Origin: Parapedobacter soli
Lineage (GTDB): Bacteria; Bacteroidota; Bacteroidia; Sphingobacteriales; Sphingobacteriaceae
Reading direction: 5' to 3'
Length of the DNA stretch: 38,780 bases
Assembly (NCBI RefSeq): GCF_025460835.1
Contig: NZ_JAMXAY010000044.1
Coordinates: forward strand, 1-38,780
The translations under genes and the position numbers were made by a program. Each line of letters starts with the position of its first letter. Positions within the stretch are counted from its first letter, which is position 1. Shown here piece after piece: positions 1 through 8,898 of the stretch. The notes beneath the pieces were generated by a model. The model was given only the letters and a program-made list of their open reading frames with translations, did not search any database and had not been told where the DNA came from.

Positions 1-38
1 TTGATTGATAAACAAATAAATGATTTAAACATATTCTG

Positions 39-1139
39 ATGAAAACTGAAAACGAGAATCAGGGTATTTCGCAAAGGCAGATCGACCAGATCAGCTTGCA
101 GGAGCTGATCATGAAAATCAACGGCCTGATCCGCTTTTTGATCGGCAGGTGGATCATCATCCTGATTGTGGTAATAATCGGCGGCGCATCGGCGGTGGTT
201 TATTCGATGGTCAAGGAAACCAACTATATTGCCCGATTGAGTTTTGTTTTGGAAGAACAGTCGGGTTCAGGCAGTAGCTTGGGTGCAGCGGCCAACATCG
301 CGGCCCAGTTCGGCTTAAATGTCGGTGGCCTGGGTGGTTCTGGGGGGTTTTTCCAAGGAGACAATATCGTTGAGTTCCTTAGGTCCCGATCGATGATAGA
401 TAAGACACTGCTCAGTGAGGTGGAGATTGGAGGGAAAAAGGAATTTTTGGTAAGTCACTATGTGGAATACAACGGTTTTCGGGAAAAGTGGGCGGATAAG
501 CCATATTTAAAGAATATACAATTCAAGGACACCATAGGTATTTACCTTCAGGATAGTTTGATGGCTGAATTTTACAAATCGATTTTGAAACACAATCTCG
601 TCATCGGCAAGCTTGATAAGAAGTACAATATTTTCTCGGTAGAAATGGAAACGCGGGACGAGGTATTTTCAAAGGCATTCGTCGAAACACTGATTGCGAA
701 CGCCACGGACTTCTACGTTCAGACAAAAACACGCAAAGCACAGGAAAATTTGGCTGTACTGACACGCCAAGTGGACTCTGTCCGACAGGAGCTGAATGAT
801 GCGATAAGTGGTGTGGCGGCGGCCACTGATGCAAACCCGAACCCTAATCGGGCATTGCAACGTCTCCGGGTGGGATCGCAACGGCGTACCATCGATGTAC
901 AGGCCAATACCGCGATATTGACAGAATTGGTTAAAAACCAAGAGATTGCAAAAATAACGCTGCGGAACGAAAAGCCGATAATTCAGGTGTTGGATAAGCC
1001 CATATTACCACTGGAAAACGATAAGTTGGGGAAAGCAAAATCCTTCCTGATCGGTGGTGCCGTAGGTGGTGTTCTGGCCTGTCTGGTAGTAGTGTTCCGG
1101 TATATCTACCGCCAGATCATGAGCGGGGACCCCGCATGA
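39..1139 (+). CDS. Wzz/GumC-type polysaccharide chain-length determinant protein
   Basis: This 366-residue inner-membrane protein has the Wzz architecture: a short cytoplasmic N-terminus, a transmembrane helix at about residues 37-58, a long periplasmic region with a Gly/Ser-rich stretch near 75-105 and a helical part near 220-260, and a second transmembrane helix at about 335-358. Wzz proteins set the chain length of O-antigen or capsule polymers exported by the Wzx/Wzy pathway. There is no C-terminal tyrosine-kinase domain, so this is the short Wzz/GumC-like type. The ATG at 39 is preceded by an AT-rich, non-coding-looking stretch. The rest of a polysaccharide cluster, if present, would lie to the left of the window. 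The 3' end overlaps the end of ribBA on the other strand by 23 bases. The family call is firm; the polymer it acts on is unknown. Confidence 0.87.
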   Translation: MKTENENQGISQRQIDQISLQELIMKINGLIRFLIGRWIIILIVVIIGGASAVVYSMVKETNYIARLSFVLEEQSGSGSSLGAAANIAAQFGLNVGGLGGSGGFFQGDNIVEFLRSRSMIDKTLLSEVEIGGKKEFLVSHYVEYNGFREKWADKPYLKNIQFKDTIGIYLQDSLMAEFYKSILKHNLVIGKLDKKYNIFSVEMETRDEVFSKAFVETLIANATDFYVQTKTRKAQENLAVLTRQVDSVRQELNDAISGVAAATDANPNPNRALQRLRVGSQRRTIDVQANTAILTELVKNQEIAKITLRNEKPIIQVLDKPILPLENDKLGKAKSFLIGGAVGGVLACLVVVFRYIYRQIMSGDPA

Positions 1140-2337
1140 TGGTGTGGCCCATGCGGTCCCGCTTGGCTTGGAGATACCGTTCGTTGTATGGATTGGACGG
1201 AATTTCAATGGGTACGTTTTCTACGATTTCCAGCCCATAGCCCACCAAGCCTGCTCGTTTTGTCGGGTTATTGCTCATCAGTCGCATTTTCGTAACGCCG
1301 AGGTCTCTCAATATCTGGGCACCCACGCCGTAGTCGCGATGATCGGGTTTGAAGCCCAGTTTGAGGTTGGCGTCTACCGTATCCAAGCCGTTTTCCTGCA
1401 GGTTATAGGCATGCAGTTTATTGATCAGTCCGATGCCGCGGCCTTCTTGGTTCATATACACTACCACTCCTTTTCCTTCCTCTTCGATCATCTGCATGGC
1501 ACGATGGAGCTGGGGCCCGCAGTCGCACCGGCATGATCCGAAGATGTCGCCCGTAACGCATGAGCTGTGCACGCGTACCAGAATGGGCTCATCGGGTGCC
1601 CATTCGCCTTTGTAGATGGCCACATGCTGCTCGCCGGTATTTTTCTGCGTATAGGCGGTCAGGTTAAATTGCCCCCATTCAGTGGGCAGGTTAACAGATA
1701 CTTCCCGCGTGATCAGCGAATCTTTGGTAAGCCGGTACTCGATAAGGTCCTTGATGGAAATAATTTTCAGGTCGAAGCGTTTGGCCACCTCCATCAGGTC
1801 GGGCAGGCGGGCCATTTCGCCGTCGTCTTTGAGGATTTCCACCAGAACACCGGCCGACTCGAATCCGGCGAGCCGGGCGAGGTCTACAGCAGCTTCAGTG
1901 TGGCCGGCACGGCGCAGCACGCCACCATCTTTCGCTATCAGCGGGAAGATATGGCCCGGGCGCCCGAATTCTTCCGGCTTGATATCGGGGTTGATGAGTG
2001 CTTTAATGGTTTTCGACCGGTCGGAGACCGATATCCCCGTGGTACAACCGTATCCCTGCAGGTCTACCGATACCGTAAAGTTCGTCTCGTAAACCGCCGT
2101 ATTGTTGCCTACCATCAGGTTTAGGTCCAGCTCTTTGCAGCGTTCTTCGGTAAGGGGTACACAAACCAATCCGCGGCCATGGTTGGCCATGAAGTTTACG
2201 ATCTCTGGCGTAGCATTGCGCGCGGCGGTGACAAAATCCCCCTCGTTTTCACGGTCCTCATCGTCTACCACGATGACCACTTTGCCAAGCTGTATCTCTT
2301 TGATAGCCTCTTCAATCGTATTTAACCTGATGCTCAT
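1117..2337 (-). CDS. ribBA: Bifunctional 3,4-dihydroxy-2-butanone-4-phosphate synthase / GTP cyclohydrolase II
   Basis: This 406-residue cytoplasmic enzyme makes both precursors of riboflavin: the RibB half converts ribulose 5-phosphate to dihydroxybutanone phosphate and the RibA half opens GTP. The N-terminal half (about 1-205) shows the acidic [11 protein letters not shown] motif and the GRPGHIFPL and RAGHTEA segments of DHBP synthase. The C-terminal half (about 206-406) carries the cysteine cluster [16 protein letters not shown] that binds zinc and the EGRGIGL motif of GTP cyclohydrolase II. Both halves look intact and full length. It follows lptF/G on the same strand with a 38-base gap that holds an exact -7 promoter match, so it probably has its own promoter besides read-through. 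No FMN riboswitch is visible in the short leader. The 3' end overlaps the wzz-like gene tail to tail. Confidence 0.97.
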   Translation of the reverse strand: MSIRLNTIEEAIKEIQLGKVVIVVDDEDRENEGDFVTAARNATPEIVNFMANHGRGLVCVPLTEERCKELDLNLMVGNNTAVYETNFTVSVDLQGYGCTTGISVSDRSKTIKALINPDIKPEEFGRPGHIFPLIAKDGGVLRRAGHTEAAVDLARLAGFESAGVLVEILKDDGEMARLPDLMEVAKRFDLKIISIKDLIEYRLTKDSLITREVSVNLPTEWGQFNLTAYTQKNTGEQHVAIYKGEWAPDEPILVRVHSSCVTGDIFGSCRCDCGPQLHRAMQMIEEEGKGVVVYMNQEGRGIGLINKLHAYNLQENGLDTVDANLKLGFKPDHRDYGVGAQILRDLGVTKMRLMSNNPTKRAGLVGYGLEIVENVPIEIPSNPYNERYLQAKRDRMGHTIMRGPRS

Positions 2338-2361
2338 GATGTGCGTTTAATAATTATGATA

Positions 2362-2369
2362 CAAAGGTA
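2362..2369 (-). promoter_or_regulatory. -7 promoter element for ribBA
   Basis: The reverse strand reads TACCTTTG, an exact match to the Bacteroidota -7 consensus TAnnTTTG, 24 bases upstream of the ribBA start. The predicted transcript start gives a leader of roughly 18 bases. No clear TTG is seen at the -33 position, which falls inside the end of the preceding gene. Confidence 0.6.
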
Positions 2370-2375
2370 CATCTA

Positions 2376-3887
2376 TCACGATGACTTCGTATAATCGTCA
2401 TGTAAAGATTCGTGTGCCGGGATTTGTTGGCGCCCGGTAATGCCGATCCGGCGCTTGACCCATGCCACGGCTTTGTTGAATTTAATCCGGTATTGATCGA
2501 TATCGAACAGCGCGGAATCCGTGGCCGCTTTGTACGCTAGGAAGATGGCCAACGGCGATAGTACGAAAATAGCCATCCACATCCCCCAGAACGTGTCGAT
2601 ATTACCCTCCTTGGCCGACTTTTCGCTTACGGTGGAAATGATATGGTAAATTAAGAAAAAGATAATGGCCACAACAACGGGAAGCCCTAATCCGCCTTTC
2701 CGGATGATGGCACCCAGCGGCGCACCGATGCAAAACAGTAGCAGACAAGATACTGCCAGTGTGAATTTGCGCTGGAATTCAACATTATACAGGATATCTT
2801 TATTGCTGTAAAATGAATCTTCATCCGCCTTGACGTTCACCACATCTTTGATGTACCGCACCTGGCTTTGGGCACTGCTGATTGCCATATTGCGTTTGTC
2901 TTCCGGGATGACGGTTATAAACCCATGTTGATAACTGATCGGTTCTGAGATGACCGGAGTGGTGTCGCGTGCTTTGTAGTAATCGTTGTAGTAGTAATAA
3001 TAAGACTTGATTTCACGGAATACCGTGTTACGAAGGCTGTCCATCTGGACGGCATTGGAATCGGTATAATGCTTCAGCTGTTTCAGGTTGAGCATGGCAT
3101 GGTGGCTTTTGAAGAGGTTTTCGTCTGTCCGTTTCATCTGGAAGGCGGACATGTCGAACTTCTGCTCGGTTTCGTCGAAATAAAACCGGGTGAATTGCTG
3201 CCTGGGGTTGTATACCCGTGCGTCTCTTACCCTGCTGTCTTCATACCGGACGCCATCTTTGAGCTTAAGGATCATGGTGTTGTTGTCGGGCGAATTGTAG
3301 ATATACCCCTCCTTGGCTAGTAGTACGTTGTTGGCGGTGTTGCTCGATTTATGATCGTAAATCATGAGGTTATAGAGGATCTTGCCATCCTTGCTTTTGC
3401 TTTCGGCTCGGATGGAATACCCCGGGATGGTATTGTTGAAGATGCCGGGCTTGATGAAAAAGTCGGCTTGTTTAATCCGGACATCATAAAGCAGCGATCC
3501 CATTTTGAGGTTAGCGATGGGCATGATGTAATCGCTGAACAGGAATGCGCAGGCACTGAATAGGCCAACCAAGACGAATAGTGGGGCCATGGCTTTGCGT
3601 AGCGATACGCCCGCGGCTTTGACGGCCACCAGCTCATAGCTTTCGCCGAGGTTGCCGAATGTCATGATAGACGATAGCAACATGGAGAGTGGTAGGGCCA
3701 TGGCTACATTGGTGGCAGCCGCGTACCAGAGCAACTCCAAGATGACATACCATTCGAACCCTTTACCAATCAGGTCGTCGATGTACTTGAAAAGGAAAAG
3801 CATAAGGAGGACGAACATCACGATAAAAAACGTGACGATAAACGGCCTGATGAAAGACTTCAGGATTAGTAGGTGGATTTTTTTCAT
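2376..3887 (-). CDS. LptF/LptG-family permease (YjgP/YjgQ), lipopolysaccharide export
   Basis: This 503-residue integral membrane protein matches the YjgP/YjgQ family, which forms the transmembrane part of the LptB2FG transporter that extracts LPS from the inner membrane. Three hydrophobic helices lie in the first 120 residues (about 10-35, 50-80, 95-120), a large soluble periplasmic domain follows (about 125-370), and three more helices sit near 375-460. This is the family's usual 3+3 layout. The C-terminal tail of about 45 residues is polar and basic. I cannot tell LptF from LptG by reading alone. The ATPase partner, LptB, is encoded 30 kb away in this window. Its own -7 promoter element lies just upstream, and ribBA follows 38 bases downstream. 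Confidence 0.92.
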   Translation of the reverse strand: MKKIHLLILKSFIRPFIVTFFIVMFVLLMLFLFKYIDDLIGKGFEWYVILELLWYAAATNVAMALPLSMLLSSIMTFGNLGESYELVAVKAAGVSLRKAMAPLFVLVGLFSACAFLFSDYIMPIANLKMGSLLYDVRIKQADFFIKPGIFNNTIPGYSIRAESKSKDGKILYNLMIYDHKSSNTANNVLLAKEGYIYNSPDNNTMILKLKDGVRYEDSRVRDARVYNPRQQFTRFYFDETEQKFDMSAFQMKRTDENLFKSHHAMLNLKQLKHYTDSNAVQMDSLRNTVFREIKSYYYYYNDYYKARDTTPVISEPISYQHGFITVIPEDKRNMAISSAQSQVRYIKDVVNVKADEDSFYSNKDILYNVEFQRKFTLAVSCLLLFCIGAPLGAIIRKGGLGLPVVVAIIFFLIYHIISTVSEKSAKEGNIDTFWGMWMAIFVLSPLAIFLAYKAATDSALFDIDQYRIKFNKAVAWVKRRIGITGRQQIPAHESLHDDYTKSS

Positions 3888-3915
3888 TAAAATATGTGCC
3901 TTACTACCTTAGACA

Positions 3916-3923
3916 CAAAGGTA
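3916..3923 (-). promoter_or_regulatory. -7 promoter element for the LptF/G gene
   Basis: The reverse strand reads TACCTTTG, an exact match to TAnnTTTG, 28 bases upstream of the permease start. It sits between the START-like gene and the permease, suggesting that the latter is not only transcribed by read-through. The -33 position lacks a clear TTG. Confidence 0.55.
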
Positions 3924-3930
3924 CTACTTT

Positions 3931-4308
3931 TTAAGCACCTATCACGCTTTGTAGATACGCTATCTGGTTATCCCAGATCAGCTTGCGGTCGTCCAGGGTT
4001 TCTTCCCTTGCAAAATCGGTAATTGCTAAGGCAACATCATTGGTAAGCTCATCTTGCACGATTTCCATCTCGAAATGATAAGGTTCGTCATCTATCCATT
4101 TGTATTTAACCCATTTATTCTCCCGGAGGCTGATTAGCTTGGCAACATGCAGCTCGTCGTCCCAGCTGAATTCGTAAATACCATCCTTAAAGTTTACGTC
4201 GTCTGCAAACCACTGGGCCAGCGCATTGGGCTCATGCAAGAATGAAAATAGAATTTTGGGAGAGGACTTGATTTCGTATTCCAGATGGAATTTGATTTTT
4301 TCTGCCAT
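3931..4308 (-). CDS. START-like domain protein (SRPBCC fold)
   Basis: This 125-residue protein has the pattern of a small START/AHSA1-like (SRPBCC) domain: an opening beta strand (KIKFHLEYEIKSSP), a helix with the LFSFLHEPNALAQWFADDV pattern, alternating strands rich in Trp and Tyr, and a long C-terminal helix ending in YLQSVIGA. Such domains form a hydrophobic ligand cavity, but the ligand of this group, widespread in Bacteroidota, is not known to me. There is no signal peptide, so it should be cytoplasmic. It is the first gene of a reverse-strand run with the LptF/G permease 43 bases downstream. A lipid-related role is only a guess from that neighbour. Confidence 0.8.
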   Translation of the reverse strand: MAEKIKFHLEYEIKSSPKILFSFLHEPNALAQWFADDVNFKDGIYEFSWDDELHVAKLISLRENKWVKYKWIDDEPYHFEMEIVQDELTNDVALAITDFAREETLDDRKLIWDNQIAYLQSVIGA

Positions 4309-4386
4309 GCCTACTGTGATAATGATGCGGTTATGCCGTTTCTATGAACTTTGATAACTTTTTTTCTAAAGAAAGGGAAAATAAAC

Positions 4387-4394
4387 TATATTTG
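4387..4394 (+). promoter_or_regulatory. -7 promoter element for the tRNA gene
   Basis: TATATTTG matches TAnnTTTG exactly and ends 14 bases before the tRNA begins, the spacing expected for a short 5' leader trimmed by RNase P. A well-placed -33 TTG is not obvious. Confidence 0.6.
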
Positions 4395-4408
4395 CAAACT
4401 AATTTTTT

Positions 4409-4482
4409 GGCGGGGTAGCTCAGATGGTTAGAGCGCAGGATTCATAACCCTGAGGTCGGCAGTTCGATCCTGCTCCCCGCTA
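4409..4482 (+). tRNA. tRNA-Met (anticodon CAT)
   Basis: The 74 bases fold into a full cloverleaf: acceptor stem GGCGGGG/CCCCGCT with a terminal G-U pair, D arm GCTC/GAGC, anticodon arm CAGGA/CCCTG with loop TTCATAA (A-C mismatch next to the loop), and a T arm GGCAG/CTGCT with loop TTCGATC. The anticodon is CAT. The anticodon stem lacks the three consecutive G-C pairs of initiator tRNA, so an elongator Met tRNA is the best reading. A lysidine-modified tRNA-Ile2 also carries CAT and cannot be fully excluded. No CCA is encoded after the discriminator A. Confidence 0.95.
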
Positions 4483-4494
4483 CTTTTGAAGAGG

Positions 4495-4536
4495 CTGTCT
4501 CCTATGTTTGTTGTAAACAGATGTAGGAGACAGTTT
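4495..4536 (+). terminator. Hairpin terminator after the tRNA
   Basis: CTGTCTCCTA (4495-4504) pairs perfectly with TAGGAGACAG (4524-4533), and an inner GTTT/AAAC can extend the stem. A short TTT run follows. It begins 12 bases after the tRNA, so it most likely ends the tRNA transcript. Confidence 0.75.
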
Positions 4537-4713
4537 CATTTACCCCTCTGCCAATCCCTCCGAATGATTTTGTGTTGAAGCGTGTACGATTTTCTTTTAA
4601 GTACGATAGTTTTATTTTCTGTTCTTAAATGTTACCTTTATTCCCTTTGATGGAATTAGCGGTAGCGCCCGTGAATTCACATGTTGTTTTAACGTATAAT
4701 ATTTTCATCCATG

Positions 4714-4748
4714 TTGTAAAATTAATCGGCGAGGGTTGATTAATTTTG
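4714..4748 (+). promoter_or_regulatory. Promoter for the acyltransferase/ThiF-like/sensor-kinase operon
   Basis: TAATTTTG (4741-4748) matches the -7 consensus TAnnTTTG. A TTG at 4714-4716 lies 24 bases upstream, slightly longer than the common spacing. The predicted start would leave a leader of about 20 bases before the ATG at 4776. The bases between the tRNA terminator and this promoter hold nothing else I recognise. Confidence 0.55.
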
Positions 4749-4775
4749 TAGCACTTATATGCTGGAATTGATTCA

Positions 4776-5585
4776 ATGTCATTGATGCTAGACAAGCAAC
4801 ACCCGGTTGTGAGGCTGCGGGCTTTCCGTGCTGTAGACGACCCGAAGGCTTGTGAACTCTTTTTGAAAGGGCACGAACAGGTATTAACGAGTATAGGCGT
4901 AAAAAAAGTAACGTCTTCAAAAAATGAGTGGATGACCAATCCATCGGCATTCGTTCTGATTGTCGAATCGCTTGATAAAGAAAAAGTATATGGGGGTGCC
5001 CGTATCCAGGTTGCCGATGGAAAGCGGCTGTTGCCCATCGAGGAGGCGACCGGTGGAATGGATTCGGGGATTTTCCAATTGGTATGGCAGTATGCACAGC
5101 AGGGTACGGGTGAAATCTGCGGACTTTGGAACTCACGGGAAATAGCAGGGTACGGTGTCGGCAGTATTTTCCTAACGCGGGCAGCAGTGGCTATTTCTAC
5201 ACAAATAGGGATAAGGTCGCTGTTCGCGCTTTGTGCGCCCTATACGGTGAAGATGGCAGAGAGCGTGGGTTATCAGATCGAAACAAGCGTCGGGAATGAC
5301 GGCACGTTTTACTATCCGAAATTAGACCTGCTGGCCACCACTATGCTGCTGGAAAACGTTAATGACCTGGCCCACGCGAGCCCTGAAAATAAGGAGGCCA
5401 TCGATACCATACGGCGTGAGTTGAACGTGGTACGTCTTGAGCAATTGAGAAAAAAAGAAATCGAGATACACTACGAAGCTGAACTGCCGCTAATGGATAG
5501 GTGGAGCTTGGATGAGATTATTAAAAACTACTATAAGGCAAATTCGGGCAACCATTCGGTGCCGAAGTCTATAGATGTACTGTAA
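4776..5585 (+). CDS. Putative N-acyltransferase, GNAT/LuxI/FeeM-like
   Basis: This 269-residue protein has no signal peptide or membrane helix and is not confidently assigned. The middle section looks like the acyl-CoA/ACP-binding fold shared by GNATs and autoinducer synthases. A strand with bulky residues (VYGGARIQV, about 70-79) is followed by a loop with two acidic residues (LPIEEATGGMD), then a strand with an E-x5-SRE pattern (EICGLWNSRE), a helix starting GVGSIFLTRAA, and the VGYQIE strand near 170. In LuxI and FeeM enzymes the comparable region holds the E-x2-R-like core. The last 75 residues are helical and charged. It opens an operon: an Rv1355c/ThiF-like gene begins 32 bases downstream, then a sensor kinase. 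A role in making an N-acylated small molecule is inferred from fold hints and context only. Confidence 0.6.
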   Translation: MSLMLDKQHPVVRLRAFRAVDDPKACELFLKGHEQVLTSIGVKKVTSSKNEWMTNPSAFVLIVESLDKEKVYGGARIQVADGKRLLPIEEATGGMDSGIFQLVWQYAQQGTGEICGLWNSREIAGYGVGSIFLTRAAVAISTQIGIRSLFALCAPYTVKMAESVGYQIETSVGNDGTFYYPKLDLLATTMLLENVNDLAHASPENKEAIDTIRRELNVVRLEQLRKKEIEIHYEAELPLMDRWSLDEIIKNYYKANSGNHSVPKSIDVL

Positions 5586-5617
5586 CAGACCGATTTTTTA
5601 CTGAAGCTGATGTAACC

Positions 5618-6688
5618 ATGGAGACTTCCTATCGCCCTGAACTTCTACAACTTCGAGACGCATCGCAACTTGAGCGGTACAACCAGCTTATTGACGAGCG
5701 GTCTGTATCTGTATACGACGTTATCGATTCCCAATTACGTGAATTGTTCATTGTCCGTAATCCCGGTAGCGGCTTTGAAGCGGGAGCGTACGACCAATTT
5801 GTCAAGCAGTGTCTGGATGGGCAACGTATGCGTGGATATGGGGTTTGGGTATTTTATCCATGGAGCCGCCGGTTAGTACACGTGCTACCGGAGGAAGCGT
5901 TTATAGAAGTGAGGACCAACCGGAACAAGCTAAAGATCACGGAGCAGGAGCAATTGGCCCTTGCCGGTAAAACGGTTGGTGTGGTAGGCCTATCGGTTGG
6001 TCAATCCATAGCGCTTACATTAGCAATGGAACGGACTTGCGGTACATTGAGGCTTGCCGATTTCGACGACGTAGAATTAAGTAACCTGAACCGTATTCGG
6101 ACAGGGGTTCATAACCTGAATACTAACAAGGCTGTATTGGCCGCAAGAGAAATTGCAGAAATAGATCCATTCATCCAGGTTGAAGTGTTTACTGACGGGC
6201 TGACGGAGCACAATATTGCATCTTTTTTGGGAGACGGAAGCGTGAAGCTCGATTTATTGATCGAGGTGTGCGACAGCATGGCAATCAAGCTGCAAAGCAG
6301 GGTTGCTGCACGGAGTCTGCGTATTCCGGTAGTGATGGAAACCAACGACCGCTGTATGCTGGATATCGAGCGCTTTGACCTGGAAGCCGGGCTCCCGATC
6401 CTCCATGGCCTAGTGGCCGAAGAAGACGCGGTGGGCGGAGCAGCATTATCGCGGGAAGAGCAACTGACCATCGTCAAGAAAATTGTAGATATGGCGCAGT
6501 TGTCTGAGCGGATGAAGCAGTCGTTTGCGGAGCTAGGAAAAACGTTGCGGTCATGGCCGCAATTGGCATCGTCTGTAGTGCTTGGTGGCGGTGTGGTTAC
6601 AGATGTGGCGCGGAAGATATTGCTGGGCGAGCATGCGCAGTCCGGAAGATATTATTTTGATATTGATCGCATTTTAAATGATAACTAG
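5618..6688 (+). CDS. ThiF/MoeB/E1-like adenylating enzyme, Rv1355c family, without the nitroreductase half
   Basis: This 356-residue protein has an N-terminal region of about 115 residues with a GYGVWVFYPWSRRLVHVLP segment typical, as I recall it, of the mycobacterial Rv1355c family, then an E1-like Rossmann domain. The nucleotide loop reads GVVGLSVGQSIA (about 125-136) and the ATP/Mg segment LADFDDVELSNLNR is the hallmark of ThiF, MoeB and ubiquitin E1 enzymes. A later VCDSM replaces the usual D-x-TDN motif. I see no paired CxxC zinc motif and no clear catalytic-cysteine loop. Family members of about 700 residues carry a C-terminal nitroreductase-like domain that is missing here. E1-like enzymes adenylate a carboxylate. 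Its stop codon lies inside the start of the sensor kinase gene (11-base overlap), which implies translational coupling. The substrate is unknown. Confidence 0.82.
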   Translation: METSYRPELLQLRDASQLERYNQLIDERSVSVYDVIDSQLRELFIVRNPGSGFEAGAYDQFVKQCLDGQRMRGYGVWVFYPWSRRLVHVLPEEAFIEVRTNRNKLKITEQEQLALAGKTVGVVGLSVGQSIALTLAMERTCGTLRLADFDDVELSNLNRIRTGVHNLNTNKAVLAAREIAEIDPFIQVEVFTDGLTEHNIASFLGDGSVKLDLLIEVCDSMAIKLQSRVAARSLRIPVVMETNDRCMLDIERFDLEAGLPILHGLVAEEDAVGGAALSREEQLTIVKKIVDMAQLSERMKQSFAELGKTLRSWPQLASSVVLGGGVVTDVARKILLGEHAQSGRYYFDIDRILNDN

Positions 6689-8831
6689 GCTAGTTTGGAT
6701 GATGGTGATAGGCTTGTGGTCGCAGGCCTTATTCGCAGATCCCGTAATACGTGTTTCGAATGAAGGTTCCGTGCAGCGGTATATCGGTGATAAAGTGCTG
6801 ATATTCCAAGACTCGGATCAAACGGTTACGCCCGCAGAATTGTTGGCGAGCTCGGCGCTTTTCCAGCGGAGTGAGACGGCTGTGCCAAATTTGGGGGTGA
6901 GTAATCATGTCAATTGGATCAAGTTTACCGTTTACAACGACGCCGACTATGCACAGCTGGTATTGACAATCACGAACCCGACCGTTGCTGAGATAACGTT
7001 GTTTACGCTATATAATGGGGAACGCGACAGCACATCCATTTCAGAAAGGGACACGTATGACAACCGGGATTACAACCATCAATTTTATGCCTTTGACCTG
7101 CATGTAGCTAAAGGTGACTCCATTGTCTGTTTGCTGAGGCTGAAGAGTTCTACGCAGCTACTTGTACCGTTGTCTATCCGGAGTTCAGAAACGGTTGTTA
7201 GGGAGTTGGCCGGTTTTGATTTCCGGTCGGGGACTTATATCGGGCTCATGGTGGCCATGCTTCTTTACAACCTGTTCTTGTATGTTTCTGCACGCGATCG
7301 GCACTATCTCGCGTATGTACACTATATTTTCTGGGTTGCCATCGCCCAGATCACGGTGCTGGGATATTTTGGCCGGATGTTTCAGGGTGTGCCCATTTCA
7401 AGCAGTTATGTACTTGCATTTGTGGGGGCTATGTCGGGCATCGCATCGGTCATCTTTGTGAAGTCGTTTTTGAGTACCAAGGATTACGGTAAAAAAATCA
7501 ATTTTTTGCTCAATTTAATCATAGCGGGAGACCTGCTTGCCATTGCCGTTTTATTATTCGGTGCCCCAACGATGAGCTATGAAGTGGTGAACTTTGTAGC
7601 CGGGGTAGGGTCGTTTATCGTACTTGCGGTAGGGTACGTGATTTACCGGAAGGGAAACCATTCCGCGCGGCTGTTTCTTGTTGCCTGGGGTATCTTTCTG
7701 GGTAGTGTTATCGTGTTTGTATTAAAAGACTATGGAATCTTAGAATACAGCCTTTTTACGGTCCATGCGGTTCAGATAGGGTCGTCAATAGAGGCATTGT
7801 TACTGTCTTTTGCATTGGGCGACAAGATTAATATCTACCGGAAGCAAAAAGAAGAATCGCAGTTGAAGGCCATTGAAATAGCGAAAGAAAACGAAAGGCT
7901 TATCCGTGAGCAAAACGTGGTGTTGGAGCGGCGGGTCGAGGAGCGCACCCATGCGCTGAAAGAGTCGAACGATTCGTTGCAGCAAACGCTGACGCACCTG
8001 AAAGAGACACAGTCGCAATTGGTAGAAGCCGAGAAGATGGCTTCCCTGGGGCAATTGACAGCGGGGGTAGCCCATGAGATAAATAATCCGATTAATTTTG
8101 TGACTTCCAATGTTGCGCCCCTCAAGCGCGATGTAGGCATGGTGTGGGATGCAATGGAGGAAGTGGAGCGTATCGCGCTGGCCGATGACGTACCGGCCGA
8201 TGAGAAAAGGCGTCGCATCGAGGCATACAAAGAAGATATCGATGCGGAGTATCTCAAAACCGAAATCGATTTCCTTCTTAAAGGGATGCATGAGGGTGCT
8301 ACCAGAACGGCTGAGATTGTCAAAAGTTTACGTATATTCTCGCGGGTGGATGAAGACTCGTTGAAATTTGCGGATATCAATGAAGGACTGGAGTCTACGT
8401 TGGTTATCCTGAATAGCGTTATCAAAGAGGGTGTCACCGTGGTTAAGGAATTGGGTGAACTGCCTCTGGTAGAGTGTTATCCCGGTAAATTGAACCAGGT
8501 TTTCCTGAATATCATTACCAATGGTATTTATGCCATCAATAAAAAATTCGAAGGGAAGCCGGGGGGTATTTTGGAGATAAAAACAACTGTTGATAAGGAA
8601 CATGCATATATCTCCATTCGGGATAACGGGGTGGGGATGCCGGATGAGGTGAAGGAAAAGATATTTGAACCCTTTTTCACGACGAAGGAGGTAGGCGAAG
8701 GAACCGGCTTGGGCATGTCTATCGTATACAATACGATAAGGAAACACCAAGGCGAAATCAAGGTTGAGTCTACCGTCGGGGAGGGAGTGGCTTTTTTGAT
8801 TATAATTCCGTTAAATCAGCACATACAATGA
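6678..8831 (+). CDS. 7TM-DISM sensor histidine kinase
   Basis: This 717-residue membrane kinase has a signal sequence (1-20), a periplasmic ligand-binding domain of the 7TMR-DISMED2 type (about 25-165), seven transmembrane helices (about 185-390), a coiled coil rich in Glu and Arg (395-450), a dimerisation/phosphoacceptor domain with GVAHEINNP (His466), a long inserted helical region, and a HATPase domain with the N box, DNGVGMPDE (G1) and GEGTGLGMSIVYN (G2). DISM domains of this type are thought to bind small organic or carbohydrate ligands outside the membrane. The ATG overlaps the end of the ThiF-like gene by 11 bases, so the two are probably coupled. The hybrid receiver-kinase follows after 67 bases. 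It has no receiver domain of its own, so its phosphate probably goes to one of the two receivers encoded next door. Confidence 0.93.
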   Translation: MITRLVWMMVIGLWSQALFADPVIRVSNEGSVQRYIGDKVLIFQDSDQTVTPAELLASSALFQRSETAVPNLGVSNHVNWIKFTVYNDADYAQLVLTITNPTVAEITLFTLYNGERDSTSISERDTYDNRDYNHQFYAFDLHVAKGDSIVCLLRLKSSTQLLVPLSIRSSETVVRELAGFDFRSGTYIGLMVAMLLYNLFLYVSARDRHYLAYVHYIFWVAIAQITVLGYFGRMFQGVPISSSYVLAFVGAMSGIASVIFVKSFLSTKDYGKKINFLLNLIIAGDLLAIAVLLFGAPTMSYEVVNFVAGVGSFIVLAVGYVIYRKGNHSARLFLVAWGIFLGSVIVFVLKDYGILEYSLFTVHAVQIGSSIEALLLSFALGDKINIYRKQKEESQLKAIEIAKENERLIREQNVVLERRVEERTHALKESNDSLQQTLTHLKETQSQLVEAEKMASLGQLTAGVAHEINNPINFVTSNVAPLKRDVGMVWDAMEEVERIALADDVPADEKRRRIEAYKEDIDAEYLKTEIDFLLKGMHEGATRTAEIVKSLRIFSRVDEDSLKFADINEGLESTLVILNSVIKEGVTVVKELGELPLVECYPGKLNQVFLNIITNGIYAINKKFEGKPGGILEIKTTVDKEHAYISIRDNGVGMPDEVKEKIFEPFFTTKEVGEGTGLGMSIVYNTIRKHQGEIKVESTVGEGVAFLIIIPLNQHIQ

Positions 8832-8837
8832 GTTTAA

Positions 8838-8867
8838 TTTGTTAATCATTTTGTTAATTTTGTTAAA
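8838..8867 (+). repeat. Three copies of TTTGTTAAW overlapping a -7 promoter match
   Basis: TTTGTTAAT at 8838-8846, TTTGTTAAT at 8850-8858 and TTTGTTAAA at 8859-8867 fill most of the 67-base gap between the sensor kinase and the receiver-kinase gene. The second and third copies together form TAATTTTG (8855-8862), an exact -7 match 36 bases before the GTG start. The array could be a regulator-binding cluster or AT-rich spacer drift. Confidence 0.5.
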
Positions 8868-8898
8868 TAAATCAATAACCTTATAAACTTCCTTTGGT

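Noticed and set aside
1144-2350. Several forward-strand open frames opposite ribBA
   Set aside because: They are shadows of a full-length, motif-complete RibBA and show no family features.
4409-4482. Initiator tRNA or tRNA-Ile2 instead of elongator tRNA-Met
   Set aside because: The three G-C pairs of the initiator anticodon stem are absent. Ile2 cannot be excluded, but no Ile2-specific feature was recognised.
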